A stretch of DNA of 64,000 nt, from the NCBI GenBank assembly GCA_938084685.1, contig CALKGE010000011.1:124001-188000 (forward strand), given 5' to 3'. The position numbers and the translations under genes were made by a program. Positions 56,366-64,000 of the stretch are shown one piece after another. The notes beneath the pieces were generated by a model, which was not told the origin of the DNA, searched no databases, and saw nothing but the letters and a program-made list of their open reading frames with translations. The first letter of the stretch is position 1. The number at the start of each line of letters is the position of its first letter. The stretch is from an uncultured Pirellulaceae bacterium (GTDB lineage Bacteria; Planctomycetota; Planctomycetia; Pirellulales; Pirellulaceae).

Positions 56366-57760
56366 TCACAAAGTCTCAGTAATACCAACGCGATCGGACT
56401 GATGGGAACGAAAAACCGTTTCTGGATCGATCCGTTTTTTTAACTGCCTGAATTCGTCCAGACGTGGATACATCCGTGCAAATGTCTCTGCCGAAACCAA
56501 GGCATCCTTTGCCAGGTAAACTCGACCACGAAAATCCAGCATAACCTGATCCAGCTCCCGACACAGCCGTTCGGTCTTCGCGCCCCGGTAGGGAAAATCC
56601 AATGCTAATGTATGCCCATCAAACAGGTAAGACAGCATTCCCCGGTTCGCTGCCCCACTGCTCTTCAACACCGCTAAAAACGAAGCCTGCCCCGATTTAG
56701 AAATAATCTCCAGCAAACGGGTCATCGCTTCCCGGGAATGCTCTTTCGGAAACAGAGCCTGGTATTGTACAAACCCTCGCTTGCCGTAAATTCGATTCCA
56801 GTTTTGAACCGAATCCAGTGGATAGAAATAAGAATCAAAGTCCACCAGCATTTGTTTATCACCGTGGCGACGATAGTAAAGTTCGTTGAATGCCTTGACC
56901 GCATATTTGTTCATGGCCAAACCCGGGAACTGTATCGGTATACGCTTACTACGCCTGCCGGGTACCTGATAAGGATCAGCATAACCCTGGGCCTGAACCG
57001 TATCAGCGTCAGCGTCATTGCCGAGCAACAGTACCGAGCGTCCCAACCTGCGTCCTTGACTCAAACAATCGATCCAGGCCACGCTGTACTTGTACTGCTC
57101 GTCTGTCTCCATAAACAGATCAAACGCCTCGGCAAGATTACCGGCTCGACGTTGATCCACCTGAACAAACGCTGAGGGCACTTTCATCAATCCGATCGTG
57201 GCTTCCAACACAATGCCGGTGAGTCCCATTCCACCAATGGTGGCCCAGAAAATATCCTGATTTTCAACAGGGGAGCATTCCAGAATATTCCCATCAGCCA
57301 GCATCAAACTGAAACGCTGGACATGCTGACCCCAGGTTCCGTCGCGATGATGGTTCTTTCCATGTACATCCGCAGCAATCGCACCACCGACCGTCACAAA
57401 CTTCGTCCCGGGCGTCGTGGGCAAAAACCAACCATGGGGCAAGGTAACCTCGATAATCTCTTCCAATGACACTCCGGCTTCACATGTAATACACCCCGTC
57501 TCTACGTCCAGGGACAAAAACCGGTTTCTTGCGGTTTGCGACCAAACCCCATCAGCATTTAATGCTGAATCACCGTAGCTTCTCCCTAATCCGCGGGGAA
57601 TCAAGCCGGTGGCAGAATCGGTGCGTAACAGTGCCTGCATCTGATCAATGCGGCGTTGAAAGAAGACGTTACACTCAACCCGAGGGTAATTGCCCCACCC
57701 TGACAGCACGCTGGAAACGCTCGGAACAGCCCTGGAAGTATCGCACTGAAGATTTGACAT
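56366..57760 (-). CDS. DprE1-like FAD oxidase (polyprenylphosphoryl-ribose 2'-oxidase)
   Basis: 464 residues of the vanillyl-alcohol-oxidase fold. LSGWGNYPRV, PRGLGRSYGDSALN, VTVGGAIAADVHGKNHH and FWATIGGMGLTGI track mycobacterial DprE1 closely, and so do ILQYQ-type FVQYQALFP and YLAKDALVSAETF. The catalytic lysine (Lys418 in M. tuberculosis) is present; the residue aligned with Cys387, the benzothiazinone target, is Ala. DprE1 oxidises decaprenylphosphoryl ribose before DprE2 reduces it to arabinose. No DprE2 gene is seen here. It lies 13 bases after the UbiA-type gene stop; a frame to 57799 would overlap that gene. Confidence 0.82.
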   Translation of the reverse strand: MSNLQCDTSRAVPSVSSVLSGWGNYPRVECNVFFQRRIDQMQALLRTDSATGLIPRGLGRSYGDSALNADGVWSQTARNRFLSLDVETGCITCEAGVSLEEIIEVTLPHGWFLPTTPGTKFVTVGGAIAADVHGKNHHRDGTWGQHVQRFSLMLADGNILECSPVENQDIFWATIGGMGLTGIVLEATIGLMKVPSAFVQVDQRRAGNLAEAFDLFMETDEQYKYSVAWIDCLSQGRRLGRSVLLLGNDADADTVQAQGYADPYQVPGRRSKRIPIQFPGLAMNKYAVKAFNELYYRRHGDKQMLVDFDSYFYPLDSVQNWNRIYGKRGFVQYQALFPKEHSREAMTRLLEIISKSGQASFLAVLKSSGAANRGMLSYLFDGHTLALDFPYRGAKTERLCRELDQVMLDFRGRVYLAKDALVSAETFARMYPRLDEFRQLKKRIDPETVFRSHQSDRVGITETL

Positions 57761-57773
57761 CGCCACCGATCCC

Positions 57774-58727
57774 TTATGGAGAAAACGGCCAAATGGCAAT
57801 CAACATGCTGACAACAACGATCACGGCACTAATCCAACTCGATCGATCACACACGATATACTTCACCGCATCTTCCGCAACCCTGCCTCGATGCGCCATC
57901 ATCCAGTAATTGCAAACCCAGTAGAGTACCGCCAGGACCACTCCCCACAATGCTTGCCGATAAACATAAAACTTTTCAGCAGCTTCCGCGTTCATATACA
58001 GAGCCATGACCAGAACGGCCATCATCCCCGTACAAATCCCTGTCATCTCAACCAGCAGCATATCACCTGGCTCGTACCCCCGCCGCCGCAAACTTTCCAG
58101 CCGTGGGTCATCCTCAGCAACATCCTGGTATTTGAACAGCTCACTGAATCGTTTACCAAAAGCGATGCTCGTAAAAATAAACATCGAAAAGGCAAGTAAC
58201 CAAACACTCGATTCAACTCCAGTGGCAACTGACCCCATCACAATTCGCAACGTGAATAAACCGCCAAGCACCAGAGCATCCACCATGACCACTCTTTTGA
58301 GCCAGAATGTATAGAGCGTGGTTGCAGACAGATAGCTTACCAGAGTATAACAGTACCCGACCTCATCAATCTGGTAGTAAGCCACGGAAAATCCTGCTGC
58401 CAGCATGACAACAATGATCCAGGGTGCCAGTGCCGGAGCCACCTCGCCACTAGCTAGCGGTCTCTGGCATTTCGTCGGATGAGAACGATCAGCCTGCAGA
58501 TCCATCCAGTCATTCAGAACATAAACGGCGGAAGCCACAAAGCTGAGACTCAGCAGCGCCCAGAGTCCGGCCATTGCTATGTCGCCCTGGCCAATCTGCT
58601 GTCCCAGAATCGCAGGCAGGAAGACGAGAAGATTCTTTACCCATTGATGAGGACGTAACAGCTTGATCACACCCACCACCACGCTGCCGTTCGCGTTCAG
58701 GTCTTCGTGTGTACTGTCACTACTCAT
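57774..58727 (-). CDS. UbiA-type polyprenyl-phosphate phosphoribosyltransferase
   Basis: 317 residues with about eight membrane segments. LLRPHQWVKNLLVF opens it; the first active-site loop is NDWMDLQADRSHPTKCQRP (Asn72 to Pro90), wording shared with mycobacterial decaprenyl-phosphate phosphoribosyltransferase (Rv3806c type). The second loop reads AFGKRFSELF. It would join PRPP to polyprenyl phosphate, the first step of the arabinose-donor route. I start at the ATG at 58727, with GAGGA nine bases upstream; one at 58736 has the site touching it. It follows der by 64 bases and leads the trio. Confidence 0.82.
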   Translation of the reverse strand: MSSDSTHEDLNANGSVVVGVIKLLRPHQWVKNLLVFLPAILGQQIGQGDIAMAGLWALLSLSFVASAVYVLNDWMDLQADRSHPTKCQRPLASGEVAPALAPWIIVVMLAAGFSVAYYQIDEVGYCYTLVSYLSATTLYTFWLKRVVMVDALVLGGLFTLRIVMGSVATGVESSVWLLAFSMFIFTSIAFGKRFSELFKYQDVAEDDPRLESLRRRGYEPGDMLLVEMTGICTGMMAVLVMALYMNAEAAEKFYVYRQALWGVVLAVLYWVCNYWMMAHRGRVAEDAVKYIVCDRSSWISAVIVVVSMLIAIWPFSP

Positions 58728-58791
58728 TGAGTACATTCCTCACCGATGGTACGTGTCAACCAACGGTAACCATTCCAATAGTTGTGTCCGG

Positions 58792-60153
58792 TTAACCGAT
58801 GGTACCAATTTCATCACGCTCATCCGTGCTCTCACGTTTGTGCAAATACAACTTGATCGGCACTTCACCAAAATCAAGCTGATCCCGTAACACTCCCAGA
58901 AGATATCGTCTGTAGTCTGGTGCAAAAGCCTTGGGATTATTGACCTTCATCACAATCGTGGGAGGTTGAGTACTTACCTGACTGCAATAATAGACTTTGG
59001 GACGACGATTTTTGAATATGGGAGGAGCATGTCGACGCATCGCATCCCGTATCAGTCGATTAAGTTCACCAGTTCCTACGCGCATCTGAGTCTGTTTGTA
59101 GAGCATTTGAGCATGGTTCAGCAACGCTTTCATGTTCTTTCCGGTCTCACCAGTAATGAAAGCAATTGGTACGTGCCACATCGTCTGGAATGTATCCCGC
59201 AGGTAGTTGGCCCACCGTTCGGTCGGCATATGATCCACCATCAGATCCCACTTGTTAACGACAAAGATACATGGCTTGTAGTTTTCCTCGATATACTTCA
59301 CCAACTGTTTGTCCACCTGGCTAACGCGTTGCGAAGCATCAAAAAACATCAACACGACATCCGCTCGACGAATACTGCGTTGGGCACGATGCGTACTGTA
59401 AAACTCGATATCGGTGCGGACACTTTTTCTTTTTCGCAGCCCTGGAGTATCGATGGCAACGAAGGATTTCCCATCCAGTTCAAATCGAACATCAACACTG
59501 TCTCTGGTCGTGCCAGCCACCTCACTGACAATCATCCGTTCGGCTTCGGTCAGCGTGTTGATAAACGTACTCTTGCCAACATTGCGACGTCCAACCAGAG
59601 CGATTTTCATTTCGCCCGGCTCGATGTCTTCCTCCATGAGTTCTTCTTCGCTGAGATGCGGAACTCGCTCAGCAATCATATCCAGCAACAATTCTTTGTT
59701 GCGATTCTGCATGGCACTGACGCGAACCAACTTGCCTCGACCAAGCCGGTAGAACTCGTCCGCATCAGGGTCCATATCGGATTCATCCGTCTTGTTTGCC
59801 ACACAGATGATCGGTTTGTCAATGTACCGCAATCGCTGAGCAACCTCCTGATCCAGCGGCAGCAGGCCTTCACGTGTATCCACAACGAACAAAATGACGT
59901 CGGCGGAATCCATTGCCAGTTGAATCTGATCTTCAATCTCGTCGCTCAGGTCATCGACATCGTTGATCCCGATACCACCGGTATCCACCAGCTCAAAAAA
60001 ACGATCGTTGTGTCGTAGCAGGTGAGTCATTCGATCGCGTGTAACTCCAGCCACATCGTCTACGATGGCCAGACGCCGACCGGCAAGCCAATTGAAGATG
60101 CTGGATTTGCCCACATTGGGGCGACCGATAATGACAACTTGAGGTAAAGCCAT
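58792..60153 (-). CDS. der: Ribosome biogenesis GTPase Der
   Basis: A double GTPase for 50S assembly. 453 residues. The first G domain opens GRPNVGKSSIFNWLAG with VDTGGI and NKTDESD; the second is GRRNVGKSTFINTL with DTPGLRKRK and NKWDLM. A C-terminal KH-like domain ends the protein. I start at the ATG at 60153 (MALPQVVIIG); a longer frame adds 44 residues foreign to the family. It is divergent from the uracil-DNA glycosylase gene and precedes the arabinose-type trio. Confidence 0.95.
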   Translation of the reverse strand: MALPQVVIIGRPNVGKSSIFNWLAGRRLAIVDDVAGVTRDRMTHLLRHNDRFFELVDTGGIGINDVDDLSDEIEDQIQLAMDSADVILFVVDTREGLLPLDQEVAQRLRYIDKPIICVANKTDESDMDPDADEFYRLGRGKLVRVSAMQNRNKELLLDMIAERVPHLSEEELMEEDIEPGEMKIALVGRRNVGKSTFINTLTEAERMIVSEVAGTTRDSVDVRFELDGKSFVAIDTPGLRKRKSVRTDIEFYSTHRAQRSIRRADVVLMFFDASQRVSQVDKQLVKYIEENYKPCIFVVNKWDLMVDHMPTERWANYLRDTFQTMWHVPIAFITGETGKNMKALLNHAQMLYKQTQMRVGTGELNRLIRDAMRRHAPPIFKNRRPKVYYCSQVSTQPPTIVMKVNNPKAFAPDYRRYLLGVLRDQLDFGEVPIKLYLHKRESTDERDEIGTIG

Positions 60154-60237
60154 AGTGCTATAATGATATCTTCGCACAGGAAAACCGTCGATAATCCCCT
60201 GTTTCATTACGTCGGAATACTCGAACTGGAGGTTGAG

Positions 60238-60269
60238 TTGAGTGGTATTTCCCGTGAAATCGTTATAAT
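60238..60269 (+). promoter_or_regulatory. Possible promoter of the uracil-DNA glycosylase gene
   Basis: A perfect TATAAT (60264-60269) lies 49 bases before the gene. The best -35 is TTGAGT (60238-60243), with a long 20-base spacer, so confidence is low. Confidence 0.35.
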
Positions 60270-60317
60270 TCAACTTGCCCTGCACGCCAGTCCACCACTC
60301 CTTTTTGTTGCCCCTTC

Positions 60318-61274
60318 ATGTCTGCCGACCCTCCGTCATCATTCTCGCCGTTTGACGCCGCTCGCATTACCAAAGCGATTCGCCAGCGAATTCAAAGTTT
60401 GCAGCAAGCTGGGGTCACTTCATTCCATACGTCAGCTGCAGAGCAGACAGATCTGAGTGAGCTTCAAAAACAACTTGATGCGATCCGTCAAGACGGACGA
60501 CCTGCTTCAAGCACCGAGTCACAAACCTCTTCGGTTAACGCCAGCCCTCCGCTGGCAACTCCTCAAACCACCACGCAAGTAACACCAGCGGCCGCCAGCA
60601 CCAATTCGGCCACCAAAGTCATCCCCACTCCATCCAGCTCCGCCCCACCAAACAACAGCCCTCAGGAATCCACTGCTATGCCCTCCCAAAAACAAACTGA
60701 GCTCGATATCGTTTGTCAGGAAGTAGCCAACTGTACGGCATGCACAGAACTTGCAGATACTCGTACCAATACTGTTTTCGGAGTCGGTAATCCGGATGCC
60801 CGGCTCGTATTCTACGGCGAAGCTCCGGGTGCAGACGAAGACAGACAGGGAGAACCATTCGTCGGTCGAGCCGGTCAACTGCTTAACAAGATTATCGAAG
60901 CGATGGGCTTAACCCGTGAAGAAATCTATATCCTCAATACCATCAAGTGTCGTCCTCCGGGCAATCGCAATCCAACTCCGGAAGAACAGCAGAATTGTGC
61001 CGGGTTTCTCCAGCGGCAACTCGAGATCATTCAGCCCGAATACATCGTTTGTTTAGGAGCGATCGCCAGTCACTCTTTTCTCGAATGCAAAACACCTATC
61101 GGGAAAATGCGTGGGCAGTTCTTTCACAAAAACGGGATCAAAGTTCTTTGCACATTTCACCCTGCCTACCTGTTGCGTGATCCCAATCGCAAACGGGATG
61201 TCTGGGATGATATCCAGTTTTTGATGAAAGACATGGGACTACCTGTTCCCACAAAGTCTGACGGAGTCAGCTAA
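60318..61274 (+). CDS. Family 4 uracil-DNA glycosylase
   Basis: Removes uracil from DNA. 318 residues. The catalytic C-terminal domain has GEAPGADEDRQGEPFVGRAG, TIKCRPPGNRNPT and HPAYLLR. Iron-sulfur ligands fit Cys139, Cys142, Cys211 and Cys227. The first 125 residues are an unusual extension: a short helical stretch (to about 58) and then a Ser/Thr/Pro/Ala-rich linker. Family members normally have only about 200 residues. The start ATG is chosen because it begins the helical part; it has no clear ribosome site. Confidence 0.9.
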   Translation: MSADPPSSFSPFDAARITKAIRQRIQSLQQAGVTSFHTSAAEQTDLSELQKQLDAIRQDGRPASSTESQTSSVNASPPLATPQTTTQVTPAAASTNSATKVIPTPSSSAPPNNSPQESTAMPSQKQTELDIVCQEVANCTACTELADTRTNTVFGVGNPDARLVFYGEAPGADEDRQGEPFVGRAGQLLNKIIEAMGLTREEIYILNTIKCRPPGNRNPTPEEQQNCAGFLQRQLEIIQPEYIVCLGAIASHSFLECKTPIGKMRGQFFHKNGIKVLCTFHPAYLLRDPNRKRDVWDDIQFLMKDMGLPVPTKSDGVS

Positions 61275-61284
61275 AGGACTTTGC

Positions 61285-61896
61285 ATGGCCATCAAAGGCA
61301 TTATTTTTGACATGGATGGCACGCTGATCGACTCCCAACTCGATTTTGATCAGATGCGAACCGATATGAACCTGCCTCCCAATGCACCGATTCTGGAAAC
61401 GGTTGAGGAGTATTCGGGATCGCGTCGACAGGAGTGTGAGCAGATTCTAAAGCGTCATGAACAGCGTGGTGTGGAACAGGCAACCGTGTTTCCTGGCATA
61501 CCGGCATTGCTGCTGCATGCCGAGTCACTCGGGTTAAAGATGGCCATCGTCACCAGAAATCTTCACGAGTTTGCGATGGAAATGCTGCAGATGCTGCCCG
61601 TAACCTTCGCTCCTGTGATCGGTCGCGAACACGGCCCAGTCAAACCGGACCCCTGGGCTCTACTGTACATTTGCCAGCAATGGAACATCGAACCGCACGA
61701 AGCCATCATGGCCGGCGACTACCGTTTCGACCTTGAAGCAGGCAAACACGCGGGCTGCACCACCCTCTGGTTCAGTCAAAAACGGGTCATCGGAGCTTCA
61801 GACTGGCACGGGCTGGCAGACTACACTCTGGAAAACAACTTTCTGGGTAAGCAACTTCTGGACGAAATTCTTGAAAACCATCGGGATCAGACATAA
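61285..61896 (+). CDS. HAD-superfamily phosphatase
   Basis: 203 residues with the HAD motif I FDMDGTLIDS (Asp9, Asp11), motif II in IVTRN, and motif III/IV GDYRFDLEAGKHAG. It has a small helical cap. The usual activity would be on phosphoglycolate or another small phosphate ester, but the substrate is unknown. It follows the glycosylase by 10 bases, so the two are probably co-transcribed. Confidence 0.85.
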   Translation: MAIKGIIFDMDGTLIDSQLDFDQMRTDMNLPPNAPILETVEEYSGSRRQECEQILKRHEQRGVEQATVFPGIPALLLHAESLGLKMAIVTRNLHEFAMEMLQMLPVTFAPVIGREHGPVKPDPWALLYICQQWNIEPHEAIMAGDYRFDLEAGKHAGCTTLWFSQKRVIGASDWHGLADYTLENNFLGKQLLDEILENHRDQT

Positions 61897-62092
61897 GACC
61901 AGCAGTTTTATCAGGTCGCCAGGATAACTTGTCCTTCATCAGCGGGAATTCCGCGGTTTGCAGCCCAGGTTTCATCCACCTACCCGCTTCGATCCTTTGG
62001 TGAGTGGATCCGTATAGCCCTTAAAGCCATTTTCCTGCTAGAATCCAGCTCGATTGACCATCTGTATAAACCCGGGAATGGACTCCAGGAAA

Positions 62093-63055
62093 ATGAAATA
62101 CTGTCTGACAATCCTTGTCGCCCTGGCACTCGTGCAGTCTGTCGAAGCACAGCAGCAGACAGGGACTGTACCGGCAACCACACAGCCTCAGACACCCCCT
62201 TCCCAGGGTATTCGTCAGCAGGCTTCACAAAGAATACAGCCCCCCTCCTTTCTGCCACTCTCAGAAAAACATCAGGAATATGTCCAGCGAGTACTGTTGT
62301 ACTGGCAAAATCACACCGAAAAAATTGATCACTACAGAAGTGACTTTGAACGCTGGCAATTTGATACCGTCTACGGACCTCGTAACACCTTCAAGACATT
62401 TAGCACAGGCAAAATCCGGTTTGCCAATCCTGACAAAGGGCTATTCCAGGTCGACAAGGTACTGACCTACCAACCAGCCACTGCACAAGCCAAAGCTACC
62501 TACAAGGAGATTCCGGGGACACACGGTGAGCACTGGGTTTGCGACGGTAAGAGTGTCTTTGAGTACGACTATCTGAATGAACGATTGACTCAGCAAGTTC
62601 TACCAGCCGAACTGCAGGGGAAAAATATTATCAATGGCCCTCTGCCATTCCTCTTTGGTTGTAATGCTCAAGACATCACGAATCGATTTTGGGTTCGTAC
62701 CATCACCCCCCAGGAGGTGGTGCAAAGTGAAATCTGGCTGGAAGCCTACCCCAAGACAATGCATGATGCCGCCAACTATCAAAAAGTACATATCATCATC
62801 AACCGCGAGGATTTTCTCCCCAAGGGGATGGTGATCTTTGACCGTAGTTACGAAAAAGGGAAAAACCACTCCCGCACCGTCTTTAAATTCAAAGATCGTG
62901 AAATCAACTTCGCCACCACGCTGGAAAAACTGAATCCGTTCTATCGAAATTTCTACGAGCCAGCGTTGCCTTCCGGCTGGAAAAAAGTAGTCAACGCAGC
63001 TCCCACAACTCAGCCATCAAGACAGGCAACCAACCCAGGTCAGCCTCCTCGCTAG
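62093..63055 (+). CDS. Secreted protein resembling the TIGR03009 family
   Basis: 320 residues. The signal peptide MKYCLTILVALALVQSVEAQ is clear. A Gln/Thr/Pro-rich linker follows (to about 55). The main domain has VLLYWQNHTEKIDHY, WVCDGKSVFEYDYLNERL, GPLPFLFG and IWLEAYP, wording that I associate with planctomycete TIGR03009 proteins, whose function is unknown. The fold may be LolA-like (lipoprotein carrier), judging from the beta-strand pattern; this is inference. AGGA lies just before the ATG at 62093; an in-frame ATG at 62078 would add five residues. Confidence 0.8.
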   Translation: MKYCLTILVALALVQSVEAQQQTGTVPATTQPQTPPSQGIRQQASQRIQPPSFLPLSEKHQEYVQRVLLYWQNHTEKIDHYRSDFERWQFDTVYGPRNTFKTFSTGKIRFANPDKGLFQVDKVLTYQPATAQAKATYKEIPGTHGEHWVCDGKSVFEYDYLNERLTQQVLPAELQGKNIINGPLPFLFGCNAQDITNRFWVRTITPQEVVQSEIWLEAYPKTMHDAANYQKVHIIINREDFLPKGMVIFDRSYEKGKNHSRTVFKFKDREINFATTLEKLNPFYRNFYEPALPSGWKKVVNAAPTTQPSRQATNPGQPPR

Positions 63056-63095
63056 ACGGAGCAGACCAGTTTTGTCGTCCCTGAAGCTTGTCTAC

Positions 63096-63104
63096 TGATA
63101 TAAT
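63096..63104 (+). promoter_or_regulatory. Extended -10 promoter before the ClpP-class protease gene
   Basis: TGATATAAT is an extended -10 (TGN plus perfect TATAAT). No good -35 is seen at the usual distance. The start would be near 63111. Confidence 0.45.
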
Positions 63105-63173
63105 GAGAGTCACGTAAGGTTTATCATCCCTACTTGGGCAATACGTTCACTTCCCGAACATAGACTCAGCACA

Positions 63174-64000
63174 GTGTCAGACCTCAACGTCCTCCTCCCG
63201 CGTTTTCGACTCTTACTCAGAACCATGCCGGTTTTTCTGAGCAGCCTTGCTATCCTGTTTACACCTCGGACTTTACCAGCCCAGCAGGCAGACAGTCCGC
63301 AACAAACATCCGTACTGATCGAGTTACAGCTTCCTGTTCAAAACAACAATATTGGAGCAATAACCCGATCGCTTGATACGGCAGCAGAAATTGCCGCCAA
63401 AGCCACCGAAGGAAATCTACGCCCGCTATTGCTGCTACGATTTCTCACTGCGGAAGGAACCAACCGTATTGCCAGTGATTTTGGTGCCTGCAATACGCTG
63501 GAAAGCTATCTTTCCTCGCCCGATCTGACTCGACAGATTCAGACCGTCGCCATTCTCGATGGGCAATATGCCGACCATGCAATTCTTCCGGCCTTGGCCT
63601 GCTCCAAGTTAATCATCAGCCCGGAAACCCGACTGCATGGCCCCGAAAGTGACACCACTCGGCTAACCCCAGAAATGAAGGAGGACTATCGGCGAGTCGC
63701 GTTGGCCCATCAACACATTCCAGCCTCGATCATTGAAGCAATGCTGGATCCGGCAATTGCGTTGTATGAAGTTTCCACAGAGGAAAGTACCTTCTTTGCC
63801 ACTGGCCAGCAGCGGCAGGCTTTGCTGGACGAAGGCAAACTCTCCTCTTCAACCGCCATTTCCATGTCCGGTGATGCCTTCCAGCTGGACCAGGATATCC
63901 TGAGTCGCCAAAATGCGATTTCAATCATCCCCACCAATGACACGACTCTGGCAACCGAACTGAACATTGCTCCCTCCCGATTTCTCAAGTCCTCCGGACC
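63174..64000 (+). CDS. NfeD/ClpP-class membrane serine protease, truncated by window edge
   Basis: This frame runs off the right edge; about 275 codons are visible. A basic start (LLPRFRLLLR) and a hydrophobic stretch (MPVFLSSLAILF) form a signal or anchor. The body has VQNNNIGAITRSLDTAAEIAA and LRPLLLLRFLTAEGTN, then ACNTLESYL, the pattern of the ClpP-like domain of NfeD-associated proteases. The catalytic Ser/Lys pair cannot be judged in this fragment. I start at a GTG at 63174, since the ATG at 63225 would leave out the basic residues. Confidence 0.65.
   Translation, partial: MSDLNVLLPRFRLLLRTMPVFLSSLAILFTPRTLPAQQADSPQQTSVLIELQLPVQNNNIGAITRSLDTAAEIAAKATEGNLRPLLLLRFLTAEGTNRIASDFGACNTLESYLSSPDLTRQIQTVAILDGQYADHAILPALACSKLIISPETRLHGPESDTTRLTPEMKEDYRRVALAHQHIPASIIEAMLDPAIALYEVSTEESTFFATGQQRQALLDEGKLSSSTAISMSGDAFQLDQDILSRQNAISIIPTNDTTLATELNIAPSRFLKSSG

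Noticed and set aside
60139..60164. TATAAT on the plus strand near the der start
   Set aside because: The best -35 (TTGAGG) is only 14 bases away, too short, and the site lies over the start of the minus-strand der gene.

Overview
The window looks like chromosomal DNA of a planctomycete (Planctomycetota). Three things point there. There is a very large secreted dehydrogenase/HEAT/cytochrome c protein of the Pirellula/Verrucomicrobium heme-binding type (12755-16237). There is a secreted protein resembling the planctomycete-restricted TIGR03009 family (62093-63055). Lipoproteins of the BamD and LptE type sit beside a set of otherwise universal housekeeping genes. Base composition is close to balanced, Shine-Dalgarno sites are patchy, and several GTG starts occur. 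No insertion sequence, prophage, CRISPR array or rRNA was seen.

Layout. 1-6767: a truncated Cys/Lys-rich secreted protein, a lipoprotein, acetyl-CoA synthetase, a three-gene ExeA ATPase/epimerase/glycosyltransferase operon, and trpF. 6773-12047: a DUF1015 protein, ahcY, and the chromosome-partition locus parA-parB with eight parS palindromes on both sides of ahcY, then tRNA-Pro and a strong terminator. 12083-26109: a small secreted protein, the giant heme protein, an alanine-type aminotransferase, a membrane protein, carA, asnS, an Nramp-like transporter, trxB with a terminator-like hairpin in its leader, and cstA. 26101-41077 (all minus): a FliM-like protein, proA, folP, lptE-like, bamD-like, recO, a CorC-like CBS protein, ybeY, a PgpH-like HD phosphohydrolase, phoH, cdsA, uppS and purA. 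41380-47322: the ribosomal/translation cluster rpsB-tsf-pyrH-frr with a structured rpsB leader, then a four-zinc-ribbon membrane protein. 47330-54399: phosphohexomutase, quinone oxidoreductase, a tandem parvulin-type isomerase preceded by a strong promoter and structured leader, and two SDR dehydrogenases. 54418-60153 (minus): der followed by UbiA-type, DprE1-type and AftB-type genes. 60318-64000: family 4 uracil-DNA glycosylase, a HAD phosphatase, the TIGR03009-like protein and a truncated ClpP-class membrane protease.

The most notable system is the der-linked trio at 54418-58727. It combines a UbiA prenyltransferase resembling decaprenyl-phosphate phosphoribosyltransferase, a DprE1-like flavin oxidase, and a multi-membrane glycosyltransferase with AftB-like motifs. 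Together these suggest synthesis and use of polyprenyl-phosphate-linked D-arabinofuranose outside Actinobacteria. Other points worth attention are the eight-site parS array, a possible attenuator ahead of trxB, structured leaders of rpsB and of the isomerase gene, an unexplained plus-strand terminator beside carA, a YbeY lacking its third metal-ligand histidine, and an Nramp-like transporter without the DPGN motif. All assignments come from reading motifs and gene order; no database search was run.
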